Shown: positions 8,595-18,130 of the stretch, piece after piece
Layout of the letters: every line of letters starts with the position of its first letter
Position numbering within the stretch: position 1 is the first letter of the stretch
DNA from: Tessaracoccus sp.
Lineage (GTDB): Bacteria > Actinomycetota > Actinomycetes > Propionibacteriales > Propionibacteriaceae
DNA: 64,000 bases
Assembly (NCBI RefSeq): GCF_016714275.1
Contig: NZ_JADJNP010000001.1
Location: forward strand, 372,001-436,000
Direction of reading: 5' to 3'
Program-made: the position numbers and the translations under genes
The notes under the pieces: generated by a model
Told to the model about the DNA's origin: nothing
What the model saw: the letters and a program-made list of their open reading frames with translations, nothing else
Database searches by the model: none

Positions 8595-8618
8595 ATCCCG
8601 CCTGTGGACAGGCGGGAT
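8595..8618 (+). terminator. intrinsic terminator after the FmdB-like gene
   Basis: ATCCCGCCTGT and ACAGGCGGGAT form a perfect 11-bp stem with a 2-base central gap (effectively a tetraloop), followed by TTTCTG. Confidence 0.75.
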
Positions 8619-8648
8619 TTCTGCTGTCCGGCTGGACATAACGAGAGT

Positions 8649-9287
8649 ATGAACGCTTCTGCTCTTCCCGGAGGCCTCCGGGCCGTCGCCTCGTTCGTCT
8701 CGTGGCACCGCCGCGCCGTCGGCGCGCTGCTGGCCGCGCTCTCCGTACTGCTGCTCGCCGAGTCGCTGACGGCTCCTCCCCCAACTGCGCCCGCCGTCGT
8801 CCTCGTACGCACCGTGGCCGCGGGTGAGGTGGTCACGGCCGCCGATGTGCGCTTGACCAGGCTGCCGCCCGGGGCCATTCCCGACGGCGCCCTCTCCTCC
8901 TCCGACGATGCCGTCGGCCAAGCCCTCGCCGTGCCGGTCGGGGCCGGGACCGTGCTCCAGCCGGCCGTCTTCGCGCGGGCGACGACGGCGGCGAAGGGCC
9001 GCGCAGTCGTGCCCATCGTCGTGGCCGACGACACCCTGCGGGAACTGCTCAGACCTGGCGACCTGATCTCGCTCGTCTCCGCCCACGGCGAGTCGCCTCG
9101 AATCATCACAGGCGACGCGCGGGTGGTGGCGTTTCCGGCGACGGAAAATCCAGGCGCGCTGCGGGTCGCAGCTTCCGCGGACCAGGGCGCACTCCTGGTC
9201 GACGTGCCCGCATCGTCGGCGGCGCTGGTGGCACTGCTGGGTCAAGGCGGGCAGCTGAGCGTGATCCTGGGCGCGACGGTCGAATGA
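8649..9287 (+). CDS. SAF-domain protein (CpaB/RcpC-like)
   Basis: This 212-residue protein has one membrane helix near residues 25-42 and then a SAF domain: VLVRTVAAGEVVTAADVRLTR followed by GQALAVPVGAGTVLQPAVF. The C-terminal part (RPGDLISLVS, a VVAFPATE strand, LVDVPASSAALVALL) is the usual RcpC/CpaB extension. Such proteins belong to Flp-pilus assembly or are orphan cell-envelope proteins. No pilus genes are in view, so an orphan role is likely. ATG 8649 is used because the longer frame upstream runs through the terminator. Confidence 0.75.
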   Translation: MNASALPGGLRAVASFVSWHRRAVGALLAALSVLLLAESLTAPPPTAPAVVLVRTVAAGEVVTAADVRLTRLPPGAIPDGALSSSDDAVGQALAVPVGAGTVLQPAVFARATTAAKGRAVVPIVVADDTLRELLRPGDLISLVSAHGESPRIITGDARVVAFPATENPGALRVAASADQGALLVDVPASSAALVALLGQGGQLSVILGATVE

Positions 9288-9398
9288 GCCGCCACTAGGC
9301 CGATGAGGAGATCGATGAAACGTGGACTAAGGTCTCCTGTTGGTCGGGCGGGGGGTCTCGTCCAACGGCACCAAGACATACGAAAGTAGGCACCCAAT

Positions 9399-9767
9399 AT
9401 GCTGCAGGGCTTCAAGGAATTCCTTCTGCGCGGCAACCTCGTCGACCTGGCGGTCGCGTTCGTCATCGGCGCGGCCTTCGGCACCGTCGTCGAGTCCTTC
9501 ACCAAGATGTTCATGGACATCCTCGGCAAGCTCGGTGGCACGCCGGACTTCTCCGGATGGAACCCCGGCGGCATCAGCGTCGGCCCATTCCTCACCGCAC
9601 TGATCGCTTTCGTGATCATGGCCGCCGTCATCTACTTCGGCGTCATCACTCCGTACAACAAGCTCAAGGGCCTGCTCGAGAAGAAGGAAGACGAGGTCCC
9701 CGCGGCCGCCTCCTCCGAGGAGCTCCTCACCGAGATCCGCGACCTGCTGGCCGCGAAGAACAACTGA
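9399..9767 (+). CDS. mscL: large-conductance mechanosensitive channel
   Basis: This 122-residue protein is of typical MscL length. It begins with the amphipathic LQGFKEFLLRGNLVDLAVAF and TM1, has a periplasm-side loop (SGWNPGGISVGPF), TM2 (LIAFVIMAAVIYFGVI) and the cytoplasmic Lys/Glu-rich helix ending LLTEIRDLLAAKN. It forms a pentameric channel that opens under membrane tension during hypo-osmotic shock. It is a single gene, ending 5 bases before the opposing downstream gene. Confidence 0.95.
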   Translation: MLQGFKEFLLRGNLVDLAVAFVIGAAFGTVVESFTKMFMDILGKLGGTPDFSGWNPGGISVGPFLTALIAFVIMAAVIYFGVITPYNKLKGLLEKKEDEVPAAASSEELLTEIRDLLAAKNN

Positions 9768-9771
9768 TCTC

Positions 9772-10122
9772 TCACCAGTGCGGGGGCCGGTCCGCTAGGA
9801 GCCGCTCCTCGTCATGGTTCAGCCGCCGCTCGGCGGGCCTCGAAGGTTCGAGGCCCGTCAGGCCGAGGGCTTGGCGCGCCTCGGCAAGGGCGGCGTCGTA
9901 GCGCGCGAATCCCAGGCTCCGCCGCGTGTCGATCGGCACCGCGTGCGGCCACGGCAGCCTCGCCTCTTGGCGGGCACGCCGGATCTCTCGCAGCCGATCA
10001 CCATCGAAACCCCGCACGGCAAGCTCCTCCGCGAGCGGGAGCTCCCCCGGCAGGTCGAGCTCCTCGCCCGTCACGGCCAGCGCGACGGCGCGCGCGAGGC
10101 TACTCGCCGAGCCGGCTGCCAT
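9772..10122 (-). CDS. hypothetical protein coupled to the UDP-glucose pyrophosphorylase gene
   Basis: This 116-residue acidic/basic helical protein starts at ATG 10122, which overlaps the end of the upstream nucleotidyltransferase gene by 23 bases; the frame upstream of this start is antisense-like and Arg/Thr-rich. No domain is recognised. The sequence has regular heptad-like Leu/Ala spacing (ALAEARQALGLTGLE) and ends RLLADRPPHW. It depends on translational coupling, as no Shine-Dalgarno is seen. It might be small and poorly conserved. Confidence 0.45.
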   Translation of the reverse strand: MAAGSASSLARAVALAVTGEELDLPGELPLAEELAVRGFDGDRLREIRRARQEARLPWPHAVPIDTRRSLGFARYDAALAEARQALGLTGLEPSRPAERRLNHDEERLLADRPPHW

Positions 10123-11479
10123 CGGGAACAGTCTGCGGCTCTCCGCCGTCGGCCAACTCCGTGTCGCCGACGACGACCACGCCGTCGCCGAACGTCCAGT
10201 CGCCGCGCACCTTGAGCGACCTCGCACGCCGCAGCGACGGCGCGTGCGGGATACGCGTGGTGAAGTCGTCGACCATCTTGTAGTAGGCCGGGTCGAGGTC
10301 CACCTCGGGGCACTTGTCGGACCGGGCAACAAGCTTGCCCTCGGAGTTCAGCTCGTACACGTCCGAGCGCAGCAGCAGCAGCTCGTTGGTGGTCTTCACC
10401 GGGAGGAAACGGTCGCGGCCGACGCAGATCGCCGTGGCGCCCTCGAACACCTCGACGGCGGCACCCATCGCGGACTCGACCTGGATCACCTTCGTCGATG
10501 TCGGGTCGGATGGGTCGACGGTCTTCTCGTTGCGGATGAGCGGAAGGCCGAGCACTGAGTTGCGCGCGGTCAGCAGCTCACGGAGCCGGAGGAGGTCGAA
10601 CCACAGGTTGTTGGTGTGGAAGTACGGGTGCCGGTGCTCGTCGGTGAAGTAGACCATCTCCTCGGGCGCGGTCTGGGCGGTGTCACGGAGGATCAGCTGG
10701 CGGTCAGCCTTGCGGATGGCGAGGTGCCCGCCCTTCTTGTCGTTGACGGTGCGGCGGCACACCTCGGCGGCATACGGTGCGCCGGACTTGGCGAACCACC
10801 CTGCCACCGTCGCATTCGGCACGGCGCCGAGGTTGTCGCCGTTGGATACACAGGCGTAGCGGAAGCCATGGGCGAGCAGCTTGTCGAGCACGCCGGAGCC
10901 CTCCAGCGCCGGGTACAGGTCACCGTGGCCGGGCGGGCACCACTCCAGCGTGGGATCGTCGGGCCATTCGACGGGCATGAGGTCGTCGGCACGGAGCTTC
11001 GGCTCCTGGTTCTGCATGAAGCTCAGCGGCAGGCCGTCGACGGGGAGCTCGGGGTACCGCGCCAGATGCGCGAGGGTGTCCGCCTCCGTGCGGAACGAGT
11101 TCATCAGCAGCAGCGGGAGACGCGCGTCGTAGCGGTCGCGCGCAGCGAGAACCTGCCGCACGATGAGGTCGAGAAAGTTCTTTCCCTCCCGCACATCGAG
11201 CAGGGACTTCGCCTTGTCGAGCCCCATGGACGTCCCGAGGCCGCCGTTGAGCTTGATCATGACCGTCTTGCCGATGGCGTCGCGCGCCTCCATGTTCGAC
11301 ACGTCGACGTCGCACAACGCCGGCGGATCGAGCAGCGGCTCGATGGTGTCCTCTCGGATGATTCCGGTCTCCCCCGTCTCGAGGAGCCCGTAGAACCGGG
11401 AGAACACCTCGACCGCAGGGGCGGCCACCCCGGCGTCGATCATCTTCTGGCGTGCGGCTTGGAGGCCAGCTTCAGACAC
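10100..11479 (-). CDS. UTP-glucose-1-phosphate uridylyltransferase (UDPGP family)
   Basis: This 459-residue enzyme makes UDP-glucose from UTP and glucose-1-phosphate. The nucleotide-binding signature KLNGGLGTSMGLDKAKSLL near residue 75 belongs to the eukaryotic-type UDPGP family, not to the shorter bacterial GalU family. Other family elements are LLLMNSFRTEADT, LEWCPPGHGDLYPAL and a sugar-phosphate-binding VKTTNELLLLRSDVYEL near the C-terminus. UDP-glucose feeds glycan and trehalose synthesis. The gene lies head to head with the iron-regulated surface operon across 229 bases. Confidence 0.9.
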   Translation of the reverse strand: MSEAGLQAARQKMIDAGVAAPAVEVFSRFYGLLETGETGIIREDTIEPLLDPPALCDVDVSNMEARDAIGKTVMIKLNGGLGTSMGLDKAKSLLDVREGKNFLDLIVRQVLAARDRYDARLPLLLMNSFRTEADTLAHLARYPELPVDGLPLSFMQNQEPKLRADDLMPVEWPDDPTLEWCPPGHGDLYPALEGSGVLDKLLAHGFRYACVSNGDNLGAVPNATVAGWFAKSGAPYAAEVCRRTVNDKKGGHLAIRKADRQLILRDTAQTAPEEMVYFTDEHRHPYFHTNNLWFDLLRLRELLTARNSVLGLPLIRNEKTVDPSDPTSTKVIQVESAMGAAVEVFEGATAICVGRDRFLPVKTTNELLLLRSDVYELNSEGKLVARSDKCPEVDLDPAYYKMVDDFTTRIPHAPSLRRARSLKVRGDWTFGDGVVVVGDTELADGGEPQTVPDGSRLGE

Positions 11480-11652
11480 TTCGCTTCCCTTCGTCGGCGC
11501 TCCCGACCGATATTAGCCACGCGGGCGTGCTGACCAAACCCGGACGGCACTCTCGGCCCGTCGCATGCGGGATCTTTCGACCCCAAGCACCTCTCCCCAG
11601 ATTACGCAACAGCAATGTCCCTAAATTTGGGGATCGCCTTCACGTGCTCCCG

Positions 11653-11696
11653 TTGCCTAGTCTTCCCAGAGTCTTATTTAGGCAAGCCTAACCTCA
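11653..11696 (+). promoter_or_regulatory. promoter with overlapping DtxR/IdeR box (left operon)
   Basis: A -35 TTGCCT at 11653-11658 and a -10 TATTTA at 11675-11680 are 16 bases apart. Overlapping the -10, bases 11678-11696 (TTAGGCAAGCCTAACCTCA) match 16 of 19 positions of the classical DtxR/IdeR operator TTAGGTTAGCCTAACCTAA. Iron-loaded DtxR bound here would block transcription. A full DtxR orthologue is encoded at 47591-48283. Confidence 0.85.
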
Positions 11697-11708
11697 CTCT
11701 AGGAGAAA

Positions 11709-13987
11709 ATGACGTATCCCGGATCGTCACGGCGTTCGAAGGGCCTGGCGTCTGTCGCCGCCTTCGGCTGCCTTGCACTCACGGCCTCGCCCCTCAGCGC
11801 CCTGGCCGCCGGCCCGGAGGTTCCCCCAGTCGCCATCAACCATGGCGCACCCGACGTCGCGGACGCCTACAACGGCATCGTTCGCGCACCTGACGGCGGC
11901 ACCTACAACGTCGGCTACCAGGTCGTCGACAGCACCAACCGCGCGGTGTTGATCACCAAGAGCAACGCTGACGGCGCGATCGACACCAGCTTCGGCGTCG
12001 ACGGTCGCGCGGTGCTCGACCTTGTCAGCGAGTTCAACGAGGTCGTGACAACCAACCCCGGTGCCAAGGAGACCGGCAAGGGCATCGCGGTCGACAAGCT
12101 CGGCCGCCTGCTCGTCGTGGGCGAAGTCGAGGGTGACCAGTCGGATGCCGCGACCGCGATCGACACCGACATCTTCGTCGCACGCGTTCACCCCAGCGGC
12201 ACGCTGGACCGCAGCTACGGCACCAACGGAGGCTGGACGCGCATCTCGTTGTCCGACGGCGTGAACCCCGCAGGCGGCGCGCTCGTCACGGACGCGGCGG
12301 GCTGGGACATCTTCGTCCGACCCAACCAGAAGTCGATCATCTCGGCCGCGATCGGCGCCGACTCCGGCTCCGACCGCACCGGCCGCGACGCCGCCGCCGT
12401 GCAGCTGACCGCAGCGGGGAAGCTCGATGCCTCGTTCGGCGACGGCGGCGTGGCCAGCATCCCCACCCCGTTCAGCGACAACCTCCGCCGCGGCCTGCTG
12501 GACGACGGCTCGTACTTCACCACGTCGTACGCGAACGTCGGCATGAACAACCAGCCCTTCATCCAGAAGTTCACGCCCGACGGCACGCCGGACGCCTCGT
12601 GGGGTGACGACGGCCTCGCCACCACCTACCCTGGCGGCAAGGGCGGCTTCGCCGAGGCCTACGGCATGCACAAGGGCGCCGACGGCAACTACATCGTCAG
12701 CGCCTACGGCTACCGTGGCGGCCGGGAGGGCGCAGCCGCAGGCAACAGCGTCGACGCGCTGTTGTTCGGGCTGAAGCCCAACGGCACCCTGAACACCACC
12801 TGGGCCGACAGGGGCCTCGTCGCCTACCACGTGGGCGAGGACGGCAACAACAGCGGCGACCGTCACCGCGACCATGCGATCCTGCCCGACGGCCGCGTCG
12901 TCGGCATCGGCGGCACGAGCGGCACCGCGAACGCGCTGGTGACGATCACACTCCCGGACGGCAGCCCGGCACCTCCCACGTCGTCGACCTCGGCGGCACC
13001 GACGACTACCTGTGGGGCATCACCACCATCGGCAACGGCTACCAGGTCGTCGCCGCCGGATACGGCAACGGCGACGCCCAGCTCGTCACGCTCGACCTGA
13101 CGCCCGCCTCTTCCGCGGTCACCGTGAAGGCCGACAAGGCGAGCGCCGCGTTCGGCGCCGCGAACACCGCGACCGTCACCCTGGCCGTCGACGGAGACGC
13201 AGCCCCCGGCGCCGTCGACGTGACGCTGGACGGCAAGGCCCTCGCCTCCGTCACTGTCGACGCCTCAGGCACCGCGACCGTCGACCTGCCGAGCGACCTG
13301 AAGCCGGGTTCGCACACGCTGGCCGCCAAGACCTCCGGCACCGTGGGGGTCGACGGCTCCGAGGCCAGCTCGAGCTTCACCGTGACCAAGGCGTCGACCA
13401 ACTCAGCCGTCTCGGTGTCGAAGGCGTCCGCCGTGCAGCAGGCCACCATGACCGTCAAGGTCGCCGCGGCCGGCGCCCCGTCGGGCTACGCCCCGACCGG
13501 CACCGTGACCGTCTACGACGGCTCCAAGAAGGTCGGCACCGCGAGCGTGAAGGCCTCCGACAAGGGCACCGTCAAGGTCAAGCTGCCGAAGCTCTCGGCA
13601 AAGACCCACACCATCAAGGTCACGTACGCAGGCAACGCCGACGTGTCCAGCTCCTCCGCCGAGGCGAAGGTGACGGTCGCGAAGGCCTCGTCGAAGACGT
13701 CGGTCAAGCTCTCGAAGTCGACCATCAAGGCTTCACAGCGTGCGACGGCCACCGTGAAGCTCACCGTGAGCGGCGCACCTAAGGGCTACGCCCCCACCGG
13801 CACGGTCACCATCAAGGACGGCTCCAAGAAGATCGCCGCGGTCAAGGTGAAGGCATCCGACAAGGGCACCGTCAAGGTCAAGCTGCCGAAGCTCTCGGCA
13901 AAGACCCACACCATCGAGGTGAGCTACGCCGGTAGCGCCGAGGTGGCGAAGTCATCGACCTCCGCCAAGCTGAAGGTCACCAAGTAG
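11709..13987 (+). pseudogene. secreted delta-60/beta-propeller protein with Ig-like repeats, one-base frameshift
   Basis: The first frame (11709-13100) gives a signal peptide (about residues 1-34, ending SPLSALAAG) and five delta-60-type repeats (DGAIDTSFGVDGRA, SGTLDRSYGTNGGW, AGKLDASFGDGGVA, DGTPDASWGDDGLA, NGTLNTTWADRGLV). Near base 12966 the sense continues in another frame (GTDDYLWGITTIGNGYQVVA) into three Ig-like beta domains and stops at 13987. Restoring one C in the CCC at 12965-12967 gives one protein of about 759 residues. It is the first gene after the DtxR-boxed promoter. The product would be an extracellular, iron-regulated surface protein. Its start is supported by AGGAGA just upstream of ATG 11709. 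Confidence 0.8.
13555..13915 (+). repeat. two 61-bp direct repeats, 300 bp apart, inside the Ig-like region
   Basis: Bases 13555-13615 and 13855-13915 are identical. They encode SDKGTVKVKLPKLSAKTHTI at the end of two successive Ig-like domains, so the period is exactly 100 codons. Such identity suggests recent duplication or gene conversion and could recombine to change repeat number. Confidence 0.9.
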
Positions 13988-16080
13988 TGAGCTCACTGCG
14001 TCAACTACGTAAGGGGGTTGCGGCACTGCTCGCCGCAACCCTCGTTGCGGGCGGCCTCGTTCTCGGGGCCGCCCCTGCGCATGCTGCGGAACCCGTCACC
14101 GTCACCGACCGGGTCTCCGGAGCCACGATCACGCTGAGTTCGGCCAGGATCAAGCCCGGCGAGACCATCCAGATCTCGGGCACCGGTTTTACTCCGATCC
14201 AGGGCAGCACCGGTGACCCGCTCGTCGCGGTGCGCCCCTACGACTTCGACAACGGGCCCGCCTGGACCGTCGGCGGCGCGGACGCCCACTTCCCCGGGAA
14301 TCCCACCCAACCGCCCGCCAGCGAGGCCAAGTACTGGTTCGTCACACACCATGAGAGCGGCACGTTCACCGGCACCCTCACGGCACCCACGGGCTTGACG
14401 GCCGCAGGCCCCCTCGGCAACGGGAAGCACTGGCTGCGGATCCTGTCGGGAGCCTTCTTCACCACGACGGGCGACCGGATCACGAACCCGATCACCTTCG
14501 AGGTCCCGTTCGAGGTGGCCGTCACCAGCGCGAGCACAGGCCTGACCAGCCCCACGGGCACCTTCCAGGCCGGCACGGTCTTTCGTCCCGGCGCGCAGGT
14601 CACCGTCCAGGGAACGGACTTCGCGCCCGAGCAGCCGGTCACCGTCGAAATCGACGGCGCGCCGGTCACCAGTTCGATCACCACTGATGCCGAGGGCGCC
14701 CTTCCGGACTCTGCTCGCGTCGCTATCCCGGCGGACATCGCCGTGGGCGCGCACACGCTCCGGCTGGCCACTGGGGCCGAGGCGGCCACCGTCGCCTTCA
14801 CCGTGACAGCTCCGCCCACCGCGACCATCCGGACGACGGCCGTACGGCCGGGCGGCACCATCACGTACGACCTGGCCGGCTACATCGGCGTCGGAGGCGC
14901 CCCGCAGAAGGTCGCCGTCGTCGTCGCCGAGCAGGTCCTGAAGTGCGTGACGGTGGGGAGCAACGGTGCCGCAAGCGGAACGGTGAAGCTGCCTGCGGAC
15001 ATCTCGGAGGCGGTGACCGTCGGCTTCAACGTCGGCCTCTCCTGCCAGCTCCCGCCGACGGGCGTGATCAACGACCAGCCCATCGGGAGGATCGCCGTGA
15101 CGCTCGACGTCCGCGACGACGCCCCCGAGCCGGTGGCCCCGGCGGTCACGGTGGCCGCCTCGGCCACGCTCGGCGGCACCATCCGGATCATCGGCGAGGG
15201 TTTCACGCACCTGACGAACGCCACGCAGGGCTCGCGGATCGCCGTGAAGATCGACGACGGCGCCGTCTCCCGCCTCGAGGGCAACAAGGTGCACGCCAAC
15301 ACGACCATCTGGTACGTCATCGACGCGAAGACCGACGGCACCTTCGAGGTCGACATGCCCCTTCCGGACGGCACCACCAGCGGTGCAAAGGGGTCGAGCC
15401 CCGCCCTCACGACGGGATCGCACACCCTGCGGTTCCTGACCGGATCGCTGCTGCCCGACGACACCCCGCGCTCCCTTGAGTCGGACGCGTTCACCGTCAC
15501 GGCTCCAGTAGTCAAGAAGGTCACGGCAGGCACCGTGACCGCCACGGGCACCAAGAAGGTCGGCAAGACCCTCACGGCCAAGCCGAGCGCCTGGAAGCCC
15601 TCCGGAGTCACGTTCACCTATCAGTGGCTCCGCAACGGGAAGAAGATCAGCAAGGCGACCAAGAAGACCTACAAGCTCACAAAGTCCGACGCCGGCACCA
15701 AGATCTCCGTCACCGTCACCGGGACGAAGGCCGAGCACACCAAGGCGACCAAGACGTCCAAGACCGTCACCATCGCCAAGGTGACCTCCACCGTCAAGGT
15801 CACCGTCCCGAAGTCGGTCAAGAGGAACAAGAAGGCCATCATCAAGGTGACCATCTCCTCGGCGGTCAGCAAGCCCACCGGAAAGGTCACCGTCACGGTC
15901 AACGGCAAGAAAGTCGCCAAGACCGTCAAGACCTCAGCCAAGGGCAAGGTGTCGATCACGCTGCCGAAGATCTCGAAGAAGGGCAGCTACAACGTGAAGA
16001 CCTCGTTCGCCCCCTCGGGCTCGACGGCCAAGTCAACGGCCAAGTCCGAGATCGTCACCAAGACCCTCAAGGTGGTCTAG
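13987..16080 (+). CDS. secreted multi-domain Ig-like surface protein of the iron island
   Basis: This 697-residue protein starts at GTG 13987, overlapping the TAG of the previous gene by one base. Residues 1-34 are a signal peptide ending AHAAE. Four Ig-like modules follow. The first has GKHWLRILSGAFF and the fourth has SRIAVKIDDGAVSRLEG, IWYVIDAKTDGTFEVDMPLP and HTLRFLTGSLL; this KIDDG/LTGS module recurs in the proteins encoded at 21032-29034. The C-terminal ~190 residues are a Lys/Thr-rich pair of Ig-like domains (FTYQWLRNGKKISKATK, then VTVPKSVKRNKK) shared with two other proteins here. No LPXTG or membrane anchor is visible, so retention could depend on the cationic C-terminus. The ligand is unknown. 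Confidence 0.85.
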   Translation: MSSLRQLRKGVAALLAATLVAGGLVLGAAPAHAAEPVTVTDRVSGATITLSSARIKPGETIQISGTGFTPIQGSTGDPLVAVRPYDFDNGPAWTVGGADAHFPGNPTQPPASEAKYWFVTHHESGTFTGTLTAPTGLTAAGPLGNGKHWLRILSGAFFTTTGDRITNPITFEVPFEVAVTSASTGLTSPTGTFQAGTVFRPGAQVTVQGTDFAPEQPVTVEIDGAPVTSSITTDAEGALPDSARVAIPADIAVGAHTLRLATGAEAATVAFTVTAPPTATIRTTAVRPGGTITYDLAGYIGVGGAPQKVAVVVAEQVLKCVTVGSNGAASGTVKLPADISEAVTVGFNVGLSCQLPPTGVINDQPIGRIAVTLDVRDDAPEPVAPAVTVAASATLGGTIRIIGEGFTHLTNATQGSRIAVKIDDGAVSRLEGNKVHANTTIWYVIDAKTDGTFEVDMPLPDGTTSGAKGSSPALTTGSHTLRFLTGSLLPDDTPRSLESDAFTVTAPVVKKVTAGTVTATGTKKVGKTLTAKPSAWKPSGVTFTYQWLRNGKKISKATKKTYKLTKSDAGTKISVTVTGTKAEHTKATKTSKTVTIAKVTSTVKVTVPKSVKRNKKAIIKVTISSAVSKPTGKVTVTVNGKKVAKTVKTSAKGKVSITLPKISKKGSYNVKTSFAPSGSTAKSTAKSEIVTKTLKVV

Positions 16081-16100
16081 TCCCCATCCCTCCTAGACCT

Positions 16101-16134
16101 GTGAGGCCGCCGGTTGCGCATCCGGCGGCCTCAC
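16101..16134 (+). terminator. terminator after the second surface-protein gene
   Basis: GTGAGGCCGCCGG and CCGGCGGCCTCAC form a 13-bp stem around an 8-base loop, followed by AGCCTTTTT. This separates the first two left-operon genes from the PPC-domain gene, which may therefore have its own promoter. Confidence 0.85.
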
Positions 16135-16277
16135 AGCCTTTTTCCCAGGATTGTCCCTGCCGTGTCCCTGTTCACAGGGCAGAACTCCTTGATAGCGTCG
16201 GTTTGCCAAAGATCGACGGTCCGTGAGCCCGCCTCTCCCCCGAGATCGCACCATCCACGATGCCAGGGGGGCAGATC

Positions 16278-18071
16278 GTGTCCAGATCAGTTACAACGCG
16301 CGTCGCGCGAGGAATCGTCGCCGCAGCGGCGGCGCTCGCCCTCGTCGCCACCACTCTCAGCCCGGCCGCCGGAGCCACACGTACCGAAACCGAACCGAAC
16401 GGGGACATCCGCACCGCGAACGCGCTGCCGCTCGGCGACACGATGCAGGGCACCACCGAGATGGCCAACAGCCGCTGGGACGACGACTACTACGCCATCA
16501 CCATCCCTGCCGCGGGCCGAACCACCATCGACCTTCGATTCGCCAGGACCACGTCGTCGACCGCCTACAATCTGTACCTCTACAACGACAAGGGCGGCAC
16601 TGTGTTGTCGTTCACGCTCACCTCCGGGGACGGCGACGGCTCCTGGCTCCGAGGCAGGGAGATCTTCCTCCCCCCGGGCACCTTCTACCTCAACCTCCGC
16701 GGCTCCAGCGACTGGGATAGCTGGGGAAAGCCGTATGGCCTCCGCGTGACCCACACCCCAGGCGACGTGGAGCTCGAACCCAACGACTCCATCAGACTGG
16801 CCACCGAGCTGCCGCTGGGCAAGACCATCACCGGTTCGGCGCTATCGAACAGCCGTTGGGACGACGACTACTTCGGCATCAGCATCCCGGCGGCCGGCCG
16901 CGTGACGCTCGACCTCAGGTTCCCCACGCTCACATCGTCGACGGCCTACTACGTGTACCTCTACAACGACAAGGGTGGGACCGTTCAGTCGTTCACCGTC
17001 ACCTCGAGCCACCGCGACGGCGCCTGGCTCCGCTCCCAGGCCATCTTCCTCCGGGAGGGTCGCTACTCCCTGATGCTGCGCGCTGCCGACGACTGGGACA
17101 GCTGGAACAAGGTGTACACGCTGAAGGTCACGCACGCAGCGGGCCTCGCGGAGCAGGAACCGAACGGGAGCGCCACCCTCGCCACGACGCTCCCCCTCGG
17201 CAAGGCCATCAAGGGGTCAAGCCTCATCGCCGGCAGCTCCTGGGACTACGACTACTACGCCGTCAGCCTTGAGTCGGCCGCGAAGGTCGCCGTCGAACTG
17301 ACGGCACCGACGGCTGGGGATGCGACCGCCTACGAGCTCCGCGTCCTGAGTGGCTCCCAGGCAACACTTCAGTTCGAGAATGTGCCGCCTGGCAAGACGC
17401 GCCGCATGACCGTCGACCTCCCCGCGGGCGACAGCTACATCCGCGTCGCAGGCTCCTCGGACTACCAGAGCTGGGGCAAGGAGTACACACTGAAGGTGCT
17501 CCGGGTGCTGACAAGCACCCCGACGCCGACGATCACGGGGACCGCCGCCGTCGGGAAGACCCTGAAGGCGAACGTCAAGGCGTGGAAGCCGTCGAAGGTC
17601 ACCCTGATGTATCAATGGCTGCGCGACGGCAAGGCCATCAAGGGCGCCACCACCTCCAGCTACACGCTGGCAAAGGCCGACGCAGGCACGAAGATCACGG
17701 TCAAGGTCACCGGCTCGAAGAGCGGGTACCCGAGCGTGTCGAAGACCTCGAAGGCCGTCACCGTCGCGAAGGTCAAGGCGACGGTGAAGGTCACCGTCCC
17801 GAAGTCGGTGGCGAAGAACAAGCAGGCCACGGTCAAGGTCGCCGTCACCACCCCTGTCGCCAACCCCACCGGCACGGTCAAGGTGACCGTGAACGGGAAG
17901 TCCGTCAGCGTCAAGCTGACGGCGGCGGCGAAGGGCAAGGTATCGGTCAAGCTCCCGAAGATCGCGAAGGCGGGCAGCTACAAGGTCGGCACGGTCTTCA
18001 CCCCGTCGGGCACGACGGCGAAGTCGACCGCCAAGTCCGCCACGGTCACCAAGACCCTGAAGGTCACCTAG
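16278..18071 (+). CDS. secreted protein with three PPC-type repeats and shared C-terminal Ig-like module
   Basis: This protein of ~597 residues is read from GTG 16278, chosen over ATG 16260 because a GGGGGG purine run stands 7 bases before it and the product then begins with a standard signal peptide (VTTRVARGIVAAAAALALVA). Three tandem repeats of about 125 residues follow, each opening with EPNxxxxxAxxLPLG and containing DDDYY/DYDYY and SSDWDSWGK, as in bacterial pre-peptidase C-terminal (PPC-like) domains. The last ~170 residues match the C-terminal module of the 13987 and 26833 proteins. No protease or anchor is present. Its gene is convergent with the ABC operon. Confidence 0.85.
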   Translation: MSRSVTTRVARGIVAAAAALALVATTLSPAAGATRTETEPNGDIRTANALPLGDTMQGTTEMANSRWDDDYYAITIPAAGRTTIDLRFARTTSSTAYNLYLYNDKGGTVLSFTLTSGDGDGSWLRGREIFLPPGTFYLNLRGSSDWDSWGKPYGLRVTHTPGDVELEPNDSIRLATELPLGKTITGSALSNSRWDDDYFGISIPAAGRVTLDLRFPTLTSSTAYYVYLYNDKGGTVQSFTVTSSHRDGAWLRSQAIFLREGRYSLMLRAADDWDSWNKVYTLKVTHAAGLAEQEPNGSATLATTLPLGKAIKGSSLIAGSSWDYDYYAVSLESAAKVAVELTAPTAGDATAYELRVLSGSQATLQFENVPPGKTRRMTVDLPAGDSYIRVAGSSDYQSWGKEYTLKVLRVLTSTPTPTITGTAAVGKTLKANVKAWKPSKVTLMYQWLRDGKAIKGATTSSYTLAKADAGTKITVKVTGSKSGYPSVSKTSKAVTVAKVKATVKVTVPKSVAKNKQATVKVAVTTPVANPTGTVKVTVNGKSVSVKLTAAAKGKVSVKLPKIAKAGSYKVGTVFTPSGTTAKSTAKSATVTKTLKVT

Positions 18072-18077
18072 AGGAGC

Positions 18078-18125
18078 TTCGGTGGGAGCTTTACGTTCAG
18101 ATCTGAACGAAAAGCTCCCACCGAA
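18078..18125. terminator. bidirectional terminator between the two convergent iron-island operons
   Basis: A hairpin of about 21 bp, with TTCGGTGGGAGCTTT paired to AAAGCTCCCACCGAA across an inner CGTTCAG/CTGAACG arm, lies between the stop at 18071 and the stop at 18131. The A/T bases inside the stem can serve as T-tracts for both directions. Confidence 0.8.
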
Positions 18126-18130
18126 CGCAA

